A DNA stretch of 64,000 nucleotides from UBA8389 sp035719105 (GCA_035719105.1 DASTGN010000004.1:1-64000), one strand, 5' to 3'; shown: positions 24,499-34,345, counted from the first letter of the stretch. The notes: generated by a model from the sequence alone, not told the origin. A program made the numbers and translations.

Positions 24499-26310
24499 CT
24501 ATTTTCGTTCTGCAGGAGGTGTCCGTTTCTTTAAAGTGGATTTGTCTTGGATTTTATAAACTCTGAAAATATCTTCGGGCGAAGTAGGTCTCGCTTCTGA
24601 ATACCAGGCAAAGTTTTGTAAAAATCTAGCTTCGGGATCCAACATGTTCAAAGGATAAAACTTTCCTTTTGGTTCAGGCCAAACCACGACCTTCTTAACT
24701 TTTTCATCGTGTCGGTACAAGTCCAAAGAACTGCCTTCCAATCGGTTCAACCCCATGATTTGATCTTCCTTGTCCCTGGGCAGGTACACCGTTTCTGCAT
24801 TTCCGCGAATCTCAACTTTAACCACCTGACTCGAATCGAAATAGGCTTTGAGATCTTTGCCCGAAGATTGGTCGTACAAAGAATCCCCCTCGAAAGAGAT
24901 CAGCATGGCCGCTCGTTGAATGTGGAGCATTTCCGGTTTGTTGTTTTTGGTATGCATTTGTATGAAATCGCCGGAAATTTGCTGTTCGGCAGACCAAAGT
25001 ACAGGATTTTGGTAAAAAGAAAGGATGGAATCGCGCGTCGAATAATACATGGAATCACAAAGTCCTTGAAAATCATTTCTAAAGAAACGAACACCATGGA
25101 ACGCCTTAATCGATTTATAAATGGAATCCTGTTGCGTCATCAAAGTATCCGCATGCAACCACAAGGTATCTTGTTCGGAATGCTCTATTAGCAATGGAGA
25201 TCGGGCCATCAGGCCAAGACCGGTTTTTTCTTCGCTATAACCATATCCGCCAATCATGGTGATTTGTTGAACGGTATCAATCAAGACCACATTTCCAAAC
25301 GCTTCGCCGATGGAGTTTTTCTGATCGTAAAAAACGGTATCTCCCGTCAACCTTCGATGATCACTGATTACATATGAACGGTTATACAAAACACTTTTAT
25401 CGGTGGAAGTATTGTAATTCCCTTTGGTCGTATAAACATAACCGCTATCAGAAACAATATCCGTGGGCACATGAATATCGGCAATCTTAGTATTCGTATT
25501 GTAAGTGAGCTCTTTATTGGTCATCACAAACTTGGGATGCACCAACTTGACATCGTTCCTAAAATTGGCAATCTTGGTATCGGGACTGTATTGACCATAT
25601 TCTGAGGACAGTTCGTTTTTTTCATCTACCAAAAGACCTCCATCAAAGAAATAACCTACATTGGAGCTTCGGTCGAAATTCAGACTATCGGTAAACAGCG
25701 TGACATTTCGATTTTCCAGGCGAACCTTTTCGCGGACTTGCGCTAATTTGTTGGTTCCATCGTAATAAAGCCAGGCACCATAAAGAAATAGCGTATCGCC
25801 TTGCTCCATATGCACGTTTCCATAGGCGTAAAGTGAATTCGTTTTTTGAAAGTAATGTGCTGAATCACAAAACAATTCTGCGCCTTCGTGTCGAAATCGT
25901 ACGGAGCCGGTCAGTAATTGATAATCAGGATGCAGAAAGGCATCGAACGACATGACATCGGCATATTCCAGTTTAATCTTTTTACCTGTTCGCTTTTTCT
26001 TGACCGGAACATTCATTAAAGGAATTCTCATTAATCCCGATTGAATGTATTTCTGCGTCATGGGTATCTGCGAAACATTTTTATTGGTTACCGGTTTAGA
26101 TGTTGCTGCAGCCTGTTTCTTGGCCGCATTCCGAGTCATGTTCGGAATGTGCATTTCAATTTTTGCCGGAGCGGAATAAACCTCCTTGCTGGTCGGAACC
26201 GGAGTTTTCTTACCATGCGTTTGTCCAACAGCCATCAGCGAAAAAAGGCAAAAGAGGCTTGTTATTAGCCCCTTATGCCACAAAATGTTGAACGATGCCT
26301 TTTGACTCAT
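24499..26310 (-). CDS. OstA/LptA-like secreted protein
   Basis: A 603-residue protein from ATG 26310, two bases after the preceding SurA-like gene stops. A signal peptide (LITSLFCLFSLMAVGQ) is followed by a Lys-rich linker to about residue 80. The body consists of repeated strands such as LTGSVRFRHEGAELFCDSA, YGNVHMEQGDTLFLYG and KVRLENRNVTLFTDSLNF. This is the pattern of the OstA/LptA beta-jellyroll family. Proteins of that family carry lipopolysaccharide across the periplasm or build the outer-membrane assembly site. Next to SurA-like chaperones an outer-membrane biogenesis role is likely. It is much longer than LptA and shorter than LptD and lacks the large barrel. Confidence 0.85.
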   Translation of the reverse strand: MSQKASFNILWHKGLITSLFCLFSLMAVGQTHGKKTPVPTSKEVYSAPAKIEMHIPNMTRNAAKKQAAATSKPVTNKNVSQIPMTQKYIQSGLMRIPLMNVPVKKKRTGKKIKLEYADVMSFDAFLHPDYQLLTGSVRFRHEGAELFCDSAHYFQKTNSLYAYGNVHMEQGDTLFLYGAWLYYDGTNKLAQVREKVRLENRNVTLFTDSLNFDRSSNVGYFFDGGLLVDEKNELSSEYGQYSPDTKIANFRNDVKLVHPKFVMTNKELTYNTNTKIADIHVPTDIVSDSGYVYTTKGNYNTSTDKSVLYNRSYVISDHRRLTGDTVFYDQKNSIGEAFGNVVLIDTVQQITMIGGYGYSEEKTGLGLMARSPLLIEHSEQDTLWLHADTLMTQQDSIYKSIKAFHGVRFFRNDFQGLCDSMYYSTRDSILSFYQNPVLWSAEQQISGDFIQMHTKNNKPEMLHIQRAAMLISFEGDSLYDQSSGKDLKAYFDSSQVVKVEIRGNAETVYLPRDKEDQIMGLNRLEGSSLDLYRHDEKVKKVVVWPEPKGKFYPLNMLDPEARFLQNFAWYSEARPTSPEDIFRVYKIQDKSTLKKRTPPAERK

Positions 26311-26312
26311 GT

Positions 26313-27659
26313 TTACTTCTTGATCCAACCTGGATGTATAAACTCGCAATTACTCCACTTTTCGTCAATTCGAACGTATGTTTTCTTTTGTTTCATGACA
26401 ATCCAGTCGGCAATGATTTTCTCACTTTTAGAGCTTTGTACCATTTGCTTGAGCAATTGGAAATCGTCGGTCAAGTTAGCCTTGTGCGCCTTAGTTTTAG
26501 ATTTGACCCGAATGATGGCACAAACTTCTTTGTCTTTTTGATTGATAAAAGTGAAGGGTTTGGAAATTTCACCAACATTCATGGTGTAGACCAATTTACC
26601 AATTTCGGCAGGCAGGTCCTCCAACTGATACCTGGGGTTTCCGGTTTTTGCATTGACCATCAATCCTCCATTGTTGCGAGTATCCTTATCGTAAGAATAA
26701 TATTGGGCAGCTGCCTGAAACGTCAGTTTCTGATTGCGAATGAGATCGGCAATACTGTCAAGACGAAGCAACGCTTGATTTCGTTCGGATGCAGTAATGT
26801 GTGGTTTGAGCAAAATATGTCGGCAATTGATACGGTCACCACGCTTTTCGATCAGCTGGATGATGTGAAAACCGTATTCTGTTTCGACAATCTTAGAAAC
26901 TTTCTTGGGGTCATTGAGCGAAAAGGCAACATTGGCGAATTCGGGCAACAATTCTCCTTTTCCCATAAAACCGAGTTCACCACCAACTTTGGCGCTGTTA
27001 CGGTCGTCAGAGTACATGACAGCCAGTGTGGAGAAATTGGCTCCTTTGTTCACACGGTCAGTAAAGTCACGAAGTCTTTCCTTGATATCGGTAATTTCTA
27101 CTGGATCATACTGTGGCTCAGCGGTGATGATTTCTACTTCCACTTCAGCAGGTACCATCGGAATGCTGTCTACCTTCAAACTGTTGTAATATTGACGAAT
27201 TTCAGCAGGAGTCACTGTAATTCCACCAACCAGATTACGTTGGACGGTCGAAACCAATTGACTGTTGCGAGCCTGGTCCCGGTACATTTCACGAATTCTT
27301 GAAAGGGGTTTCCCATAATATTCTTCGAGTTTTTCCTTGGAACCGATTTGATTGATGTCGCTGTTGATTCGACGATCCACATCGGCCATCACATCGTTGT
27401 CAGAAACAATGATGCTGTCCAAATCTGCCTGGTGAAGAAAGAGTTTCTGAATAGCCAACTGTTCGGGAATAACACAATAAGGATCACCCGAAAACTTGAC
27501 TCCCTGAGCTTGTGCTTGAAGACGTTGTGCTTCTACTTCAGATCGTAGAATGGGTTCATCCCCGACCACCCATACAATTTCGTCAATTACATTATCTTGC
27601 GCTGAAACAACGGTCAGGCAAAACAAAAACAGGATCATAAGAGAATTGCGTATGCTCAT
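26313..27659 (-). CDS. surA: SurA-like periplasmic chaperone/PPIase
   Basis: Periplasmic chaperone for outer-membrane proteins. The 448-residue protein has a signal peptide (MILFLFCLTVVSAQ), a SurA N-terminal helical domain (to about 165), and a first parvulin domain around 165-275 with SDDRNSAKVGGELGFMGKG and GFHIIQLIEKRGD. A second, weaker parvulin-like part (CRHILLKPHITAS onward) follows. The ATG overlaps the end of the preceding lipoprotein gene by four bases. The neighbours are two more PPIase-like proteins upstream and the OstA-like protein downstream, which together look like one outer-membrane assembly operon. Confidence 0.9.
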   Translation of the reverse strand: MSIRNSLMILFLFCLTVVSAQDNVIDEIVWVVGDEPILRSEVEAQRLQAQAQGVKFSGDPYCVIPEQLAIQKLFLHQADLDSIIVSDNDVMADVDRRINSDINQIGSKEKLEEYYGKPLSRIREMYRDQARNSQLVSTVQRNLVGGITVTPAEIRQYYNSLKVDSIPMVPAEVEVEIITAEPQYDPVEITDIKERLRDFTDRVNKGANFSTLAVMYSDDRNSAKVGGELGFMGKGELLPEFANVAFSLNDPKKVSKIVETEYGFHIIQLIEKRGDRINCRHILLKPHITASERNQALLRLDSIADLIRNQKLTFQAAAQYYSYDKDTRNNGGLMVNAKTGNPRYQLEDLPAEIGKLVYTMNVGEISKPFTFINQKDKEVCAIIRVKSKTKAHKANLTDDFQLLKQMVQSSKSEKIIADWIVMKQKKTYVRIDEKWSNCEFIHPGWIKK

Positions 27660-28525
27660 TTTTTGGAGGGTTGAGATTTTACATTATAATAAGTAATCCT
27701 TCCTTTTTTCTCTGCTTCACGGAGCAGATCCTGTTCAAACCGATGGATAAACTCGGTTTTACGGGTATTGGCTACAATGTCACGAACTTCATCCTTGACA
27801 TATTCCAACGGAGCGGTGGAACCAGCCAATACGTAATCGTCCACATAAAGCAGGTATTCAAATTCACCCACCACCACATCAAACGTCGAATGGGTTTTCA
27901 AGAAATCAGCGTTTTTGCCGGTATCGTACGAAATCTGATCCAGGATATCATCTAAAATGACCCAGTGATCATAAAAATACTCAAACTGACCTCCGTTCTG
28001 CACACAATAATTCTCAATCTTGCTGAACGCTTCGTTCGACGAATTCTTATACAGACTTTTTAATTTCGCCAAACCGGGAGCCGTTTTCGGAATCTTGATA
28101 AAAATGCCTTTAATCAAATCGTGTCCAGCACTAAACCGATCGCGGTTATTTTCATAAAAAACCTGAACCTCGGTATCAGTAATGTCGTTCTGCATCTTTT
28201 CGTTCAGAACTTGTTGCTGATAAGCATAGATGATGAGGGAACGCCTGTAGTTCTCAACCAATTCGTCAATGTCTTGTCCCTGAGGAATATTCTTTACCGC
28301 TTTGTCATAAATCAACAGTTCTTTGATGCGGTTTTTCAAAAATTGGCTGACGTAAAGGCTACTGTCTTTTGTCGATAGTCCCTGGGGCATCCCTTCGATG
28401 GCTTCATCCAAATAAATTTCATTCGTGCCGACCTTTGCCAACAGAACGCGGTCGTCAGACGCAACGCCACTCGTGCACATCTTGAACAAGAGCGGTATAA
28501 GCATCAGATACATGAATGTTTTCAT
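27656..28525 (-). CDS. SurA N-domain-like exported protein lacking a parvulin domain
   Basis: A 289-residue exported protein. The N-terminus (MKTFMYLMLIPLLFKMC) could be a lipoprotein signal with Cys17 as the anchor. Residues 25-130 resemble the SurA/PrsA N-terminal helical domain (VGTNEIYLDEAIEGMP, LLIYDKAVKNI). The region where a parvulin domain should be (about 135-225) lacks the usual GG-x-LG and GYHI motifs. I infer a chaperone paralogue without isomerase activity. It lies between a two-domain PPIase and SurA, overlapping the latter by four bases. Confidence 0.75.
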   Translation of the reverse strand: MKTFMYLMLIPLLFKMCTSGVASDDRVLLAKVGTNEIYLDEAIEGMPQGLSTKDSSLYVSQFLKNRIKELLIYDKAVKNIPQGQDIDELVENYRRSLIIYAYQQQVLNEKMQNDITDTEVQVFYENNRDRFSAGHDLIKGIFIKIPKTAPGLAKLKSLYKNSSNEAFSKIENYCVQNGGQFEYFYDHWVILDDILDQISYDTGKNADFLKTHSTFDVVVGEFEYLLYVDDYVLAGSTAPLEYVKDEVRDIVANTRKTEFIHRFEQDLLREAEKKGRITYYNVKSQPSKK

Positions 28526-28586
28526 TCCAATAGGTCCCTTTTAAAGAGACGTAAAGATACTGAAAAAGCCGTTAAAGGGGACAGAC

Positions 28587-30518
28587 TTAATTTTTATTAA
28601 CCGTATTTAGTACCTCTTTATTCACAATTACCTTGTATTTGGCTCTGAGGGACTTAATCCAACTCTCTTCCAAAAAATTCTGGTAATCGGAAATCACTAA
28701 TCCGCGAACGTCTGTATAAGACTCTGGACCCTTGGCGAGCACCTTGCCGCTCAAGAAAACAACAGGGTACTTTTTATCGGATTCGGGTTTTGTCCCTTTA
28801 AAAGTGAGGAAATCCACGGTAGCGTTTTCTCCTTTGGAAAACAAACCTTGTTCCACTTTGATCAGTGAGGTCGAATCGGTATTGAACGCTCGTTTCAATA
28901 CGATCGATACAGAATCAACTGCTAATTTCTTGATCATTTTTTTAGCCCTGGCTGCAACATCAGGATTGGCACATGAAATGATGAATCCTTTGTAATGTGG
29001 CTTTGCCCAATTATATTTGCCAACTGAATCTTTAAAGAATTTTTCCAAACCTTTGGTGTCTTGTGAGGCTTTGTCCCAAACTTCACGGTTGCTGATTTCG
29101 AACAAGAGTATTCCATCGCGGTATTCTTGCATCAAATGCCCGAATTCAGGATATTTCTTTTCGAGGTTTTGATCTTCGTAGGCAACCACTTGCTCCCCAA
29201 CATAGTTATCAAAAGCGACACTTATATTGTTGACTTGTTTATTCTTAGCAAGTGCCTGGGCAAATCCTTTCTGACTAAAATTCTTACCGTCCAAAACAAA
29301 CAAGGGATTCGTGCTTTGTGACAATGCATTGACCAACGTTGTATCACCTTTTGTACGAGCAAGGTCGTAGGCATTGACGAATTGATTGTAACTATCCTTG
29401 TTGAGTAAATATCCATCTTCTTTTTTGATGCGTTCGATGAATGATTTTTTAGCCACTTGCGTACGGGCTTCATCTTGCGCAATGTAACCGGTCAGATCGT
29501 TGCGCATTTCTTCCATGGGCGGATAGGGCTGGAATTCCAACGCTTTCACGATGTGCCAACCATATTTTGACTGGAAAGGAGCAGAATACTCACCTACTTT
29601 GAGTTTATATACATTGCTTTCGTATTCATAAGGAAGTGATCCACAGAACATCAGTCCATATTCGCCACCACGTCCGGCAGCACCTCGATCGTCCGATTGA
29701 GTAGTAGCAAGTTTTGTGAAATCCTCGCCTGCCTGTAATGCTTTGTATATCAGGTAGATGGAGTCTTTGGCGTTAGCCTTTTCTTCAGGTGTAGCCGTTT
29801 CAGCAACCGCTTTCATGATGTGACCGGAACGATATTTTCCACCGGCTGGAACTCGGTTGATGACTTTGATAATATGGTAACCAAACTGTGTACGAACGGG
29901 AGGGGCAACCTTCCCCACGGGAGTAGAATAGGCTACATTCTCAAAAGGAAGGACGTAACGCAAGCCTGTTGAATAGCCTAAATATCCACCTGCCGCTTTA
30001 CTACCTTCATCTTCCGTGTTTTCCCTAGCCAACTTGGCAAAATCTTCACCCTTCAGAGCTCTTTTGTAAAGAAGCATTGCTTTTTGATACACTTTCAAGG
30101 TGTCTTCCGGCGAGGCGTCGTTTGGTACGGTCAATAAGATGTGGCTAAGTTCTGTATATTCTCGAATGCGATCATAACAAAGTTTAATCATCGCTTCTTC
30201 AGCATCCTTGTCGGTCAAGTACGGAGTGATGAGTTGTTTGCGGTAACCACTCAATTCAGTAATGAATGCTTGTGTGGTGTCAATTCCCTGTGATTCAGCT
30301 TCTGCAACTTTTAATTTGAAATTAATGAATAGGTCTACGTAATCATTCAACGATTTTGAATCGGAGGCCGCATTCGAATTGTTTTTGTTCCAGATGTACT
30401 CAAATTCTGATTTGGTTACATCCTTGCCGGCAATGTTCATTAAAACCGGATCGTTGTTTTGGGCTAAGCAAACCGTTAGGAAGGCGGAAAAAAACATCCA
30501 TGTAACTACTTTCTTCAT
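28587..30518 (-). CDS. Periplasmic PPIase with two parvulin domains
   Basis: A 643-residue secreted peptidyl-prolyl cis-trans isomerase. It has a signal peptide (MFFSAFLTVCLAQ) and an N-terminal helical domain (VLMNIAGKDVTKSEFEYIW). Two parvulin domains occupy about 115-220 (ELSHILLTVP, GGYLGYSTGL, FGYHIIKVINRVPAG) and 225-335 (YRSGHIMKAV, GGEYGLMFCG, YGWHIVKALEF). The C-terminal 300 residues are chaperone-like and not assigned. It is the first of three SurA-type genes in a row, 61 bases before the next. A hairpin lies between it and guaB. Confidence 0.88.
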   Translation of the reverse strand: MKKVVTWMFFSAFLTVCLAQNNDPVLMNIAGKDVTKSEFEYIWNKNNSNAASDSKSLNDYVDLFINFKLKVAEAESQGIDTTQAFITELSGYRKQLITPYLTDKDAEEAMIKLCYDRIREYTELSHILLTVPNDASPEDTLKVYQKAMLLYKRALKGEDFAKLARENTEDEGSKAAGGYLGYSTGLRYVLPFENVAYSTPVGKVAPPVRTQFGYHIIKVINRVPAGGKYRSGHIMKAVAETATPEEKANAKDSIYLIYKALQAGEDFTKLATTQSDDRGAAGRGGEYGLMFCGSLPYEYESNVYKLKVGEYSAPFQSKYGWHIVKALEFQPYPPMEEMRNDLTGYIAQDEARTQVAKKSFIERIKKEDGYLLNKDSYNQFVNAYDLARTKGDTTLVNALSQSTNPLFVLDGKNFSQKGFAQALAKNKQVNNISVAFDNYVGEQVVAYEDQNLEKKYPEFGHLMQEYRDGILLFEISNREVWDKASQDTKGLEKFFKDSVGKYNWAKPHYKGFIISCANPDVAARAKKMIKKLAVDSVSIVLKRAFNTDSTSLIKVEQGLFSKGENATVDFLTFKGTKPESDKKYPVVFLSGKVLAKGPESYTDVRGLVISDYQNFLEESWIKSLRAKYKVIVNKEVLNTVNKN

Positions 30519-30544
30519 AATTAATTAATTTACAAACAGGGTTA

Positions 30545-30586
30545 ACGTTTAAGGACTCGCAAGAAGAATCCGCAAGTCCTAAACGT
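30545..30586. repeat. Long inverted repeat between guaB and the PPIase gene
   Basis: ACGTTTAAGGACT (30545-30557) pairs with AGTCCTAAACGT (30575-30586), with one bulged base. That is a twelve-pair stem with a 17-base loop. On the minus strand it follows the guaB stop and precedes the PPIase start. No T-run follows, so it is either a weak terminator or a leader structure of the PPIase mRNA. Confidence 0.6.
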
Positions 30587-30618
30587 ATTAAATGCAATAA
30601 AATTGTACCACCGTAAAA

Positions 30619-32094
30619 CTAATCTCCTCTACTGTAGTTTGGAGCTTCACTCGTAATAGCAACGTCGTGTGGATGGCTTTCGGCTACACCAGCGTTGGTG
30701 ATGCGAGTGAATTTGGCTTTATGCAATGATTCAATGGTGGCAGCTCCGCAATAACCCATTCCGGCACGAAGCCCTCCAACCATTTGATAAACAACTTCAA
30801 ACAAGCTCCCCTTGTATGGAACACGGGCGGCAATTCCTTCTGGAACCAGCTTCTTGGCATCGGTTTCGCCATCCTGAAAATAACGGTCTTTAGATCCTTT
30901 TTCCATCGCTTCGAGCGAACCCATGCCACGGTAAGACTTAAATTTACGACCATTGAAAATGATGGTTTCGCCTGGAGATTCTTCCACTCCGGCCAGCAAG
31001 CCACCCATCATAACACTATGAGCACCTGCAGCTAAAGCTTTGACGATATCTCCTGAATACCTCAAACCACCATCTGCAATCAAAGGTACACCGGTACCTT
31101 TCAAGGCAATGGCCACATCATAAATGGCTGAAAGTTGAGGAACTCCGACTCCTGCAATAACGCGGGTTGTACAAATGGAGCCCGGACCAATTCCTACCTT
31201 GACACCGTCTGCACCGGCTTCTACCAACATTTTGGCAGCATCACCTGTGGCAATGTTGCCAACTACAACATCAATATGGGGGTATTTTTCCTTGACTTTA
31301 CGCAACATATCGATGACTCCTTTGGAATGGCCGTGTGCAGTATCGATGACAATTGCATCCACACCGGCTTCCACCAACGCCTTGATGCGCAAATTGGAAT
31401 CTCCGGTTACTCCGACGCCGGCTGCTACACGCAGCCTTCCTTTAGAATCTTTGCATGCCTCGGGTTTATCTTTTGCTTTGGTAATATCCTTATAGGTTAC
31501 CAAGCCAATTAAATGACCGTCGTTATCAATTACGGGCAACTTTTCAATCTTATACTTTTGGAGAATGTCAACTGCTTTTTCCAAATCGGTGGTTTGTTTG
31601 GCAGTCACCAAACCTTCTTTGGTCATCACTTCATCGACCAACTTGTTCATATCACGTTCAAAACGCAAATCACGGTTGGTGACGATACCTAAAAGAATAT
31701 TTTTATCATCGACTACCGGAATGCCGCCGATGTGGTATTCAGCCATCAATTTGAGACATTGGCGAACCGTAGATCCAATTTTGATGCTGACCGGATCGTA
31801 AATCATGCCATTTTCGGCACGTTTCACGGTTTGAACCTGCTTAGCCTGTTCAGCAATGGACATATTTTTGTGAATCACACCGATTCCACCTTCTCTAGCT
31901 ATGGCGATAGCCAGTTTAGACTCAGTAACCGTATCCATGGCTGCAGAGACAAAGGGAATTTTCAACTCAATGTTGCGGGAAAAGTGGGTGGACAAATTCA
32001 CGATCCGTGGAAGCACCTCTGAATAATCAGGGACCAACAGGACGTCGTCGAAAGTCAGTCCGTCAAAAGCGACCCGATCTGCAATAAAAGACAT
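30619..32094 (-). CDS. guaB: IMP dehydrogenase GuaB
   Basis: Oxidises IMP to XMP with NAD+, the committed step to guanine nucleotides. The TIM barrel is interrupted at about residues 95-215 by two CBS domains that bind nucleotides (for example LGIVTNRDLRFERDM and LIGLVTYKDITKAKD). The catalytic loop is GPGSICTTRVIAGVGVPQL, with the active-site cysteine. The C-terminal flap contains SKDRYFQDGETDAKKLVPEG. The length of 491 residues is standard. It has its own gap on both sides and a TATATTTG box 29 bases before the start. Confidence 0.97.
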   Translation of the reverse strand: MSFIADRVAFDGLTFDDVLLVPDYSEVLPRIVNLSTHFSRNIELKIPFVSAAMDTVTESKLAIAIAREGGIGVIHKNMSIAEQAKQVQTVKRAENGMIYDPVSIKIGSTVRQCLKLMAEYHIGGIPVVDDKNILLGIVTNRDLRFERDMNKLVDEVMTKEGLVTAKQTTDLEKAVDILQKYKIEKLPVIDNDGHLIGLVTYKDITKAKDKPEACKDSKGRLRVAAGVGVTGDSNLRIKALVEAGVDAIVIDTAHGHSKGVIDMLRKVKEKYPHIDVVVGNIATGDAAKMLVEAGADGVKVGIGPGSICTTRVIAGVGVPQLSAIYDVAIALKGTGVPLIADGGLRYSGDIVKALAAGAHSVMMGGLLAGVEESPGETIIFNGRKFKSYRGMGSLEAMEKGSKDRYFQDGETDAKKLVPEGIAARVPYKGSLFEVVYQMVGGLRAGMGYCGAATIESLHKAKFTRITNAGVAESHPHDVAITSEAPNYSRGD

Positions 32095-32122
32095 ACTGGT
32101 TATGTTTTAAAATTATTGCGTG

Positions 32123-32130
32123 CAAATATA
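32123..32130 (-). promoter_or_regulatory. Possible -7 box for guaB
   Basis: On the minus strand TATATTTG lies 28 bases before the guaB ATG, in the 51-base gap after recQ. No TTTG stands at 19-21 bases upstream, so only half of the Bacteroidetes promoter is present. Confidence 0.4.
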
Positions 32131-32145
32131 AGCATTCCGCTTGGA

Positions 32146-34326
32146 TTAATTACCCATTTCGGAAATAAACTTGATTCGTACCAGCCTTGCTTCTTCCTCA
32201 GTAAATTCACCTCCCAACTCACTCAAAGCATCCAAAATGCTATCGGTGGAAGACTCTTTGAAATAGTCCATGATTTCGTCAATATGGTCTGAATCCATGA
32301 TTTCATTCAAGAAGTAATCGATGTTGATTTTGGTTCCTGAATAAACAATGGCTTCAATTTCATCCAAAAGTTCCGTGAAATCGAGACCTTTGGTCATAGC
32401 GACATCATCCAGTGCGATTTTTCGGTCGATGGCCTGAATGATGGAAACCTTTAACTTGGACTTGTTGGCAACTGTACGAACCCGAAGGTCTTCCGGACGT
32501 TCAATTTCGTTTTCTTTGACGTGTTTGCGAATAAGAGACAGAAAATCTTCACCGTATCGTTTAGCCTTTCCCGCACCGACACCAGGGATGTTCTGCAATT
32601 CGTCCATGTTGACGGGGTATGTCGTGGCCATCGCTTCCAGGGAGGGATCCTGGAAAATGACATAGGGTGGCAAATTCAGCTTTTTGGATACCCGCTTGCG
32701 CAAGTCCTTGAGCATGGAATACAAACCCGGATCGACTGCACATGCGGCTCCTCCACGAACTGGAACTTCTTCTTCCGGTTCCTCGTAATCGGTGTCTTCC
32801 GTCACTTTAAAGCTGACTGGGTTTTTAATATATTCACGACCCGCAGGAGTAATTTTGAGCACCCCATAATTCTCGATTTCCTTGTCGATATAACGACTAA
32901 TCAAAGCTTGTCGGATGACAGCGTTCCATGTCTTTTCGTCCTCATCGCTACCGCCCCCGAAGACTTCCAGATCATCGTGCTGATAAGAAACAACTTCTGA
33001 GGTTTCCTTTCCCAGCATTACATCAATGACATGATCGGTCTTAAATTTTTCTTTCAGTGCAAGGATCGTTTCCAGAACCGTACACAATAATTCTTTTGCT
33101 TCCACCTGTTTTTTTGGGTTTGAACAATTATCACAGCTACCGCAGTTATCCTGCGTATATACTTCTCCGAAATAATGCAGGAGCAATTTTCGTCGGCAAA
33201 CCGATGATTCAGCATAAGCTGCGGTTTCCAGTAAAAGCTCTTTTCCGATTTCCTGTTCGGCAACAGGTTTACCCTGCATGAATTTTTCAAGTTTCTGAAG
33301 ATCCTTGTTGGTATAGAAAGTTATGCAATATCCTTCGCCATCATCGCGACCAGCGCGACCTGTTTCCTGATAATAACCTTCCAGACTTTTGGGGATATCA
33401 TAATGTATGACGAAACGAACGTCTGGTTTATCAATGCCCATTCCAAAGGCAATCGTGGCAACAATCACATCAATTTTTTCCATCAGGAAAGCATCCTGAT
33501 TCTCCGTGCGTTGGGAAGACTCCATGCCAGCATGGTATGCTCTGGCATTGATGCCGTTAACCACTAGGGTTTCGGCCAGTTCTTCCACTTTTTTACGGCT
33601 AAGGCAATATATAATGCCGGATTTCCCTGGATTTCCCTTGATGTAACGTATGATATCCCGGTCGATGTTTGTCGTTTTGGGTCGAACTTCATAATAAAGG
33701 TTGGGGCGGTTGAACGAGGATTTGAACACCGTAGCTCCAATCATTCCGAGGTTCTTTTGGATGTCGTGTTGCACTTTTGGCGTTGCCGTAGCGGTCAATG
33801 CAATGATGGGCGCACGGCCTATTTCATTGATCAGTGGACGAATACGGCGATATTCCGGACGGAAATCATGTCCCCATTCAGAAATACAATGAGCCTCATC
33901 GACTGCAAAAAGGGAAATGGGAATTTGTCTTAGAAACTCAACATTCTCCTCTTTGGTCAGCGACTCAGGTGCAACATACAACAGCTTGGTTTTCCCCGAA
34001 AGAATGTCGCTCTTAACCTGGTCAATAGCGGCCTTGTTCAGGGATGAATTTATGAAATGAGCCACACCGTCTTCATCGCTGAAATTGCGCATGGCATCCA
34101 CTTGATTTTTCATCAGTGCTATTAACGGTGAGACGACGACAGCAGTGCCTTTCATCAAGAGAGACGGGAGCTGATAACACAAGGACTTTCCTCCTCCTGT
34201 CGGCATCAGCACGAACGTATCTTTCCCCTCCATCACATTTCGAATGATGGCTTCCTGACTTCCTTTGAACTGGTCAAATCCAAAATAAGTCTTCAGGCAA
34301 CTGGTTAATTCATCAGACATCCCCAT
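32146..34326 (-). CDS. recQ: ATP-dependent DNA helicase RecQ
   Basis: 3'-5' DNA helicase for recombination and fork repair. Superfamily 2 motifs in order: MPTGGGKSLCYQLP (Walker A), FAVDEAHCISEWGHDFRPEY (DEAH box and aromatic-rich loop), IALTATATPKV, and the RQC zinc site with CRRKLLLHYFGE and CGSCDNC near residue 380. A winged helix (RQC) follows. The HRDC domain at about 530-610 has LPPYVIFQDPSLEAMA. Beyond it about 100 residues (LKVSIIQAIDRKIALDD onward) form an extra helical region resembling a second winged-helix module. Length 726. Start ATG 34326 or 34320. Confidence 0.96.
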   Translation of the reverse strand: MGMSDELTSCLKTYFGFDQFKGSQEAIIRNVMEGKDTFVLMPTGGGKSLCYQLPSLLMKGTAVVVSPLIALMKNQVDAMRNFSDEDGVAHFINSSLNKAAIDQVKSDILSGKTKLLYVAPESLTKEENVEFLRQIPISLFAVDEAHCISEWGHDFRPEYRRIRPLINEIGRAPIIALTATATPKVQHDIQKNLGMIGATVFKSSFNRPNLYYEVRPKTTNIDRDIIRYIKGNPGKSGIIYCLSRKKVEELAETLVVNGINARAYHAGMESSQRTENQDAFLMEKIDVIVATIAFGMGIDKPDVRFVIHYDIPKSLEGYYQETGRAGRDDGEGYCITFYTNKDLQKLEKFMQGKPVAEQEIGKELLLETAAYAESSVCRRKLLLHYFGEVYTQDNCGSCDNCSNPKKQVEAKELLCTVLETILALKEKFKTDHVIDVMLGKETSEVVSYQHDDLEVFGGGSDEDEKTWNAVIRQALISRYIDKEIENYGVLKITPAGREYIKNPVSFKVTEDTDYEEPEEEVPVRGGAACAVDPGLYSMLKDLRKRVSKKLNLPPYVIFQDPSLEAMATTYPVNMDELQNIPGVGAGKAKRYGEDFLSLIRKHVKENEIERPEDLRVRTVANKSKLKVSIIQAIDRKIALDDVAMTKGLDFTELLDEIEAIVYSGTKINIDYFLNEIMDSDHIDEIMDYFKESSTDSILDALSELGGEFTEEEARLVRIKFISEMGN

Positions 34327-34345
34327 TAATGGCTTTATTGGTGGA

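Noticed and set aside
26295..27302. 335-residue frame on the plus strand opposite the SurA-like gene
   Set aside because: It is an antisense mirror of surA with no independent signals; its composition (Phe, Ser, Val) reflects the reverse of the coding strand.
30545..30586. guaB terminator
   Set aside because: The hairpin has no following T-run, so it is listed only as an inverted repeat.
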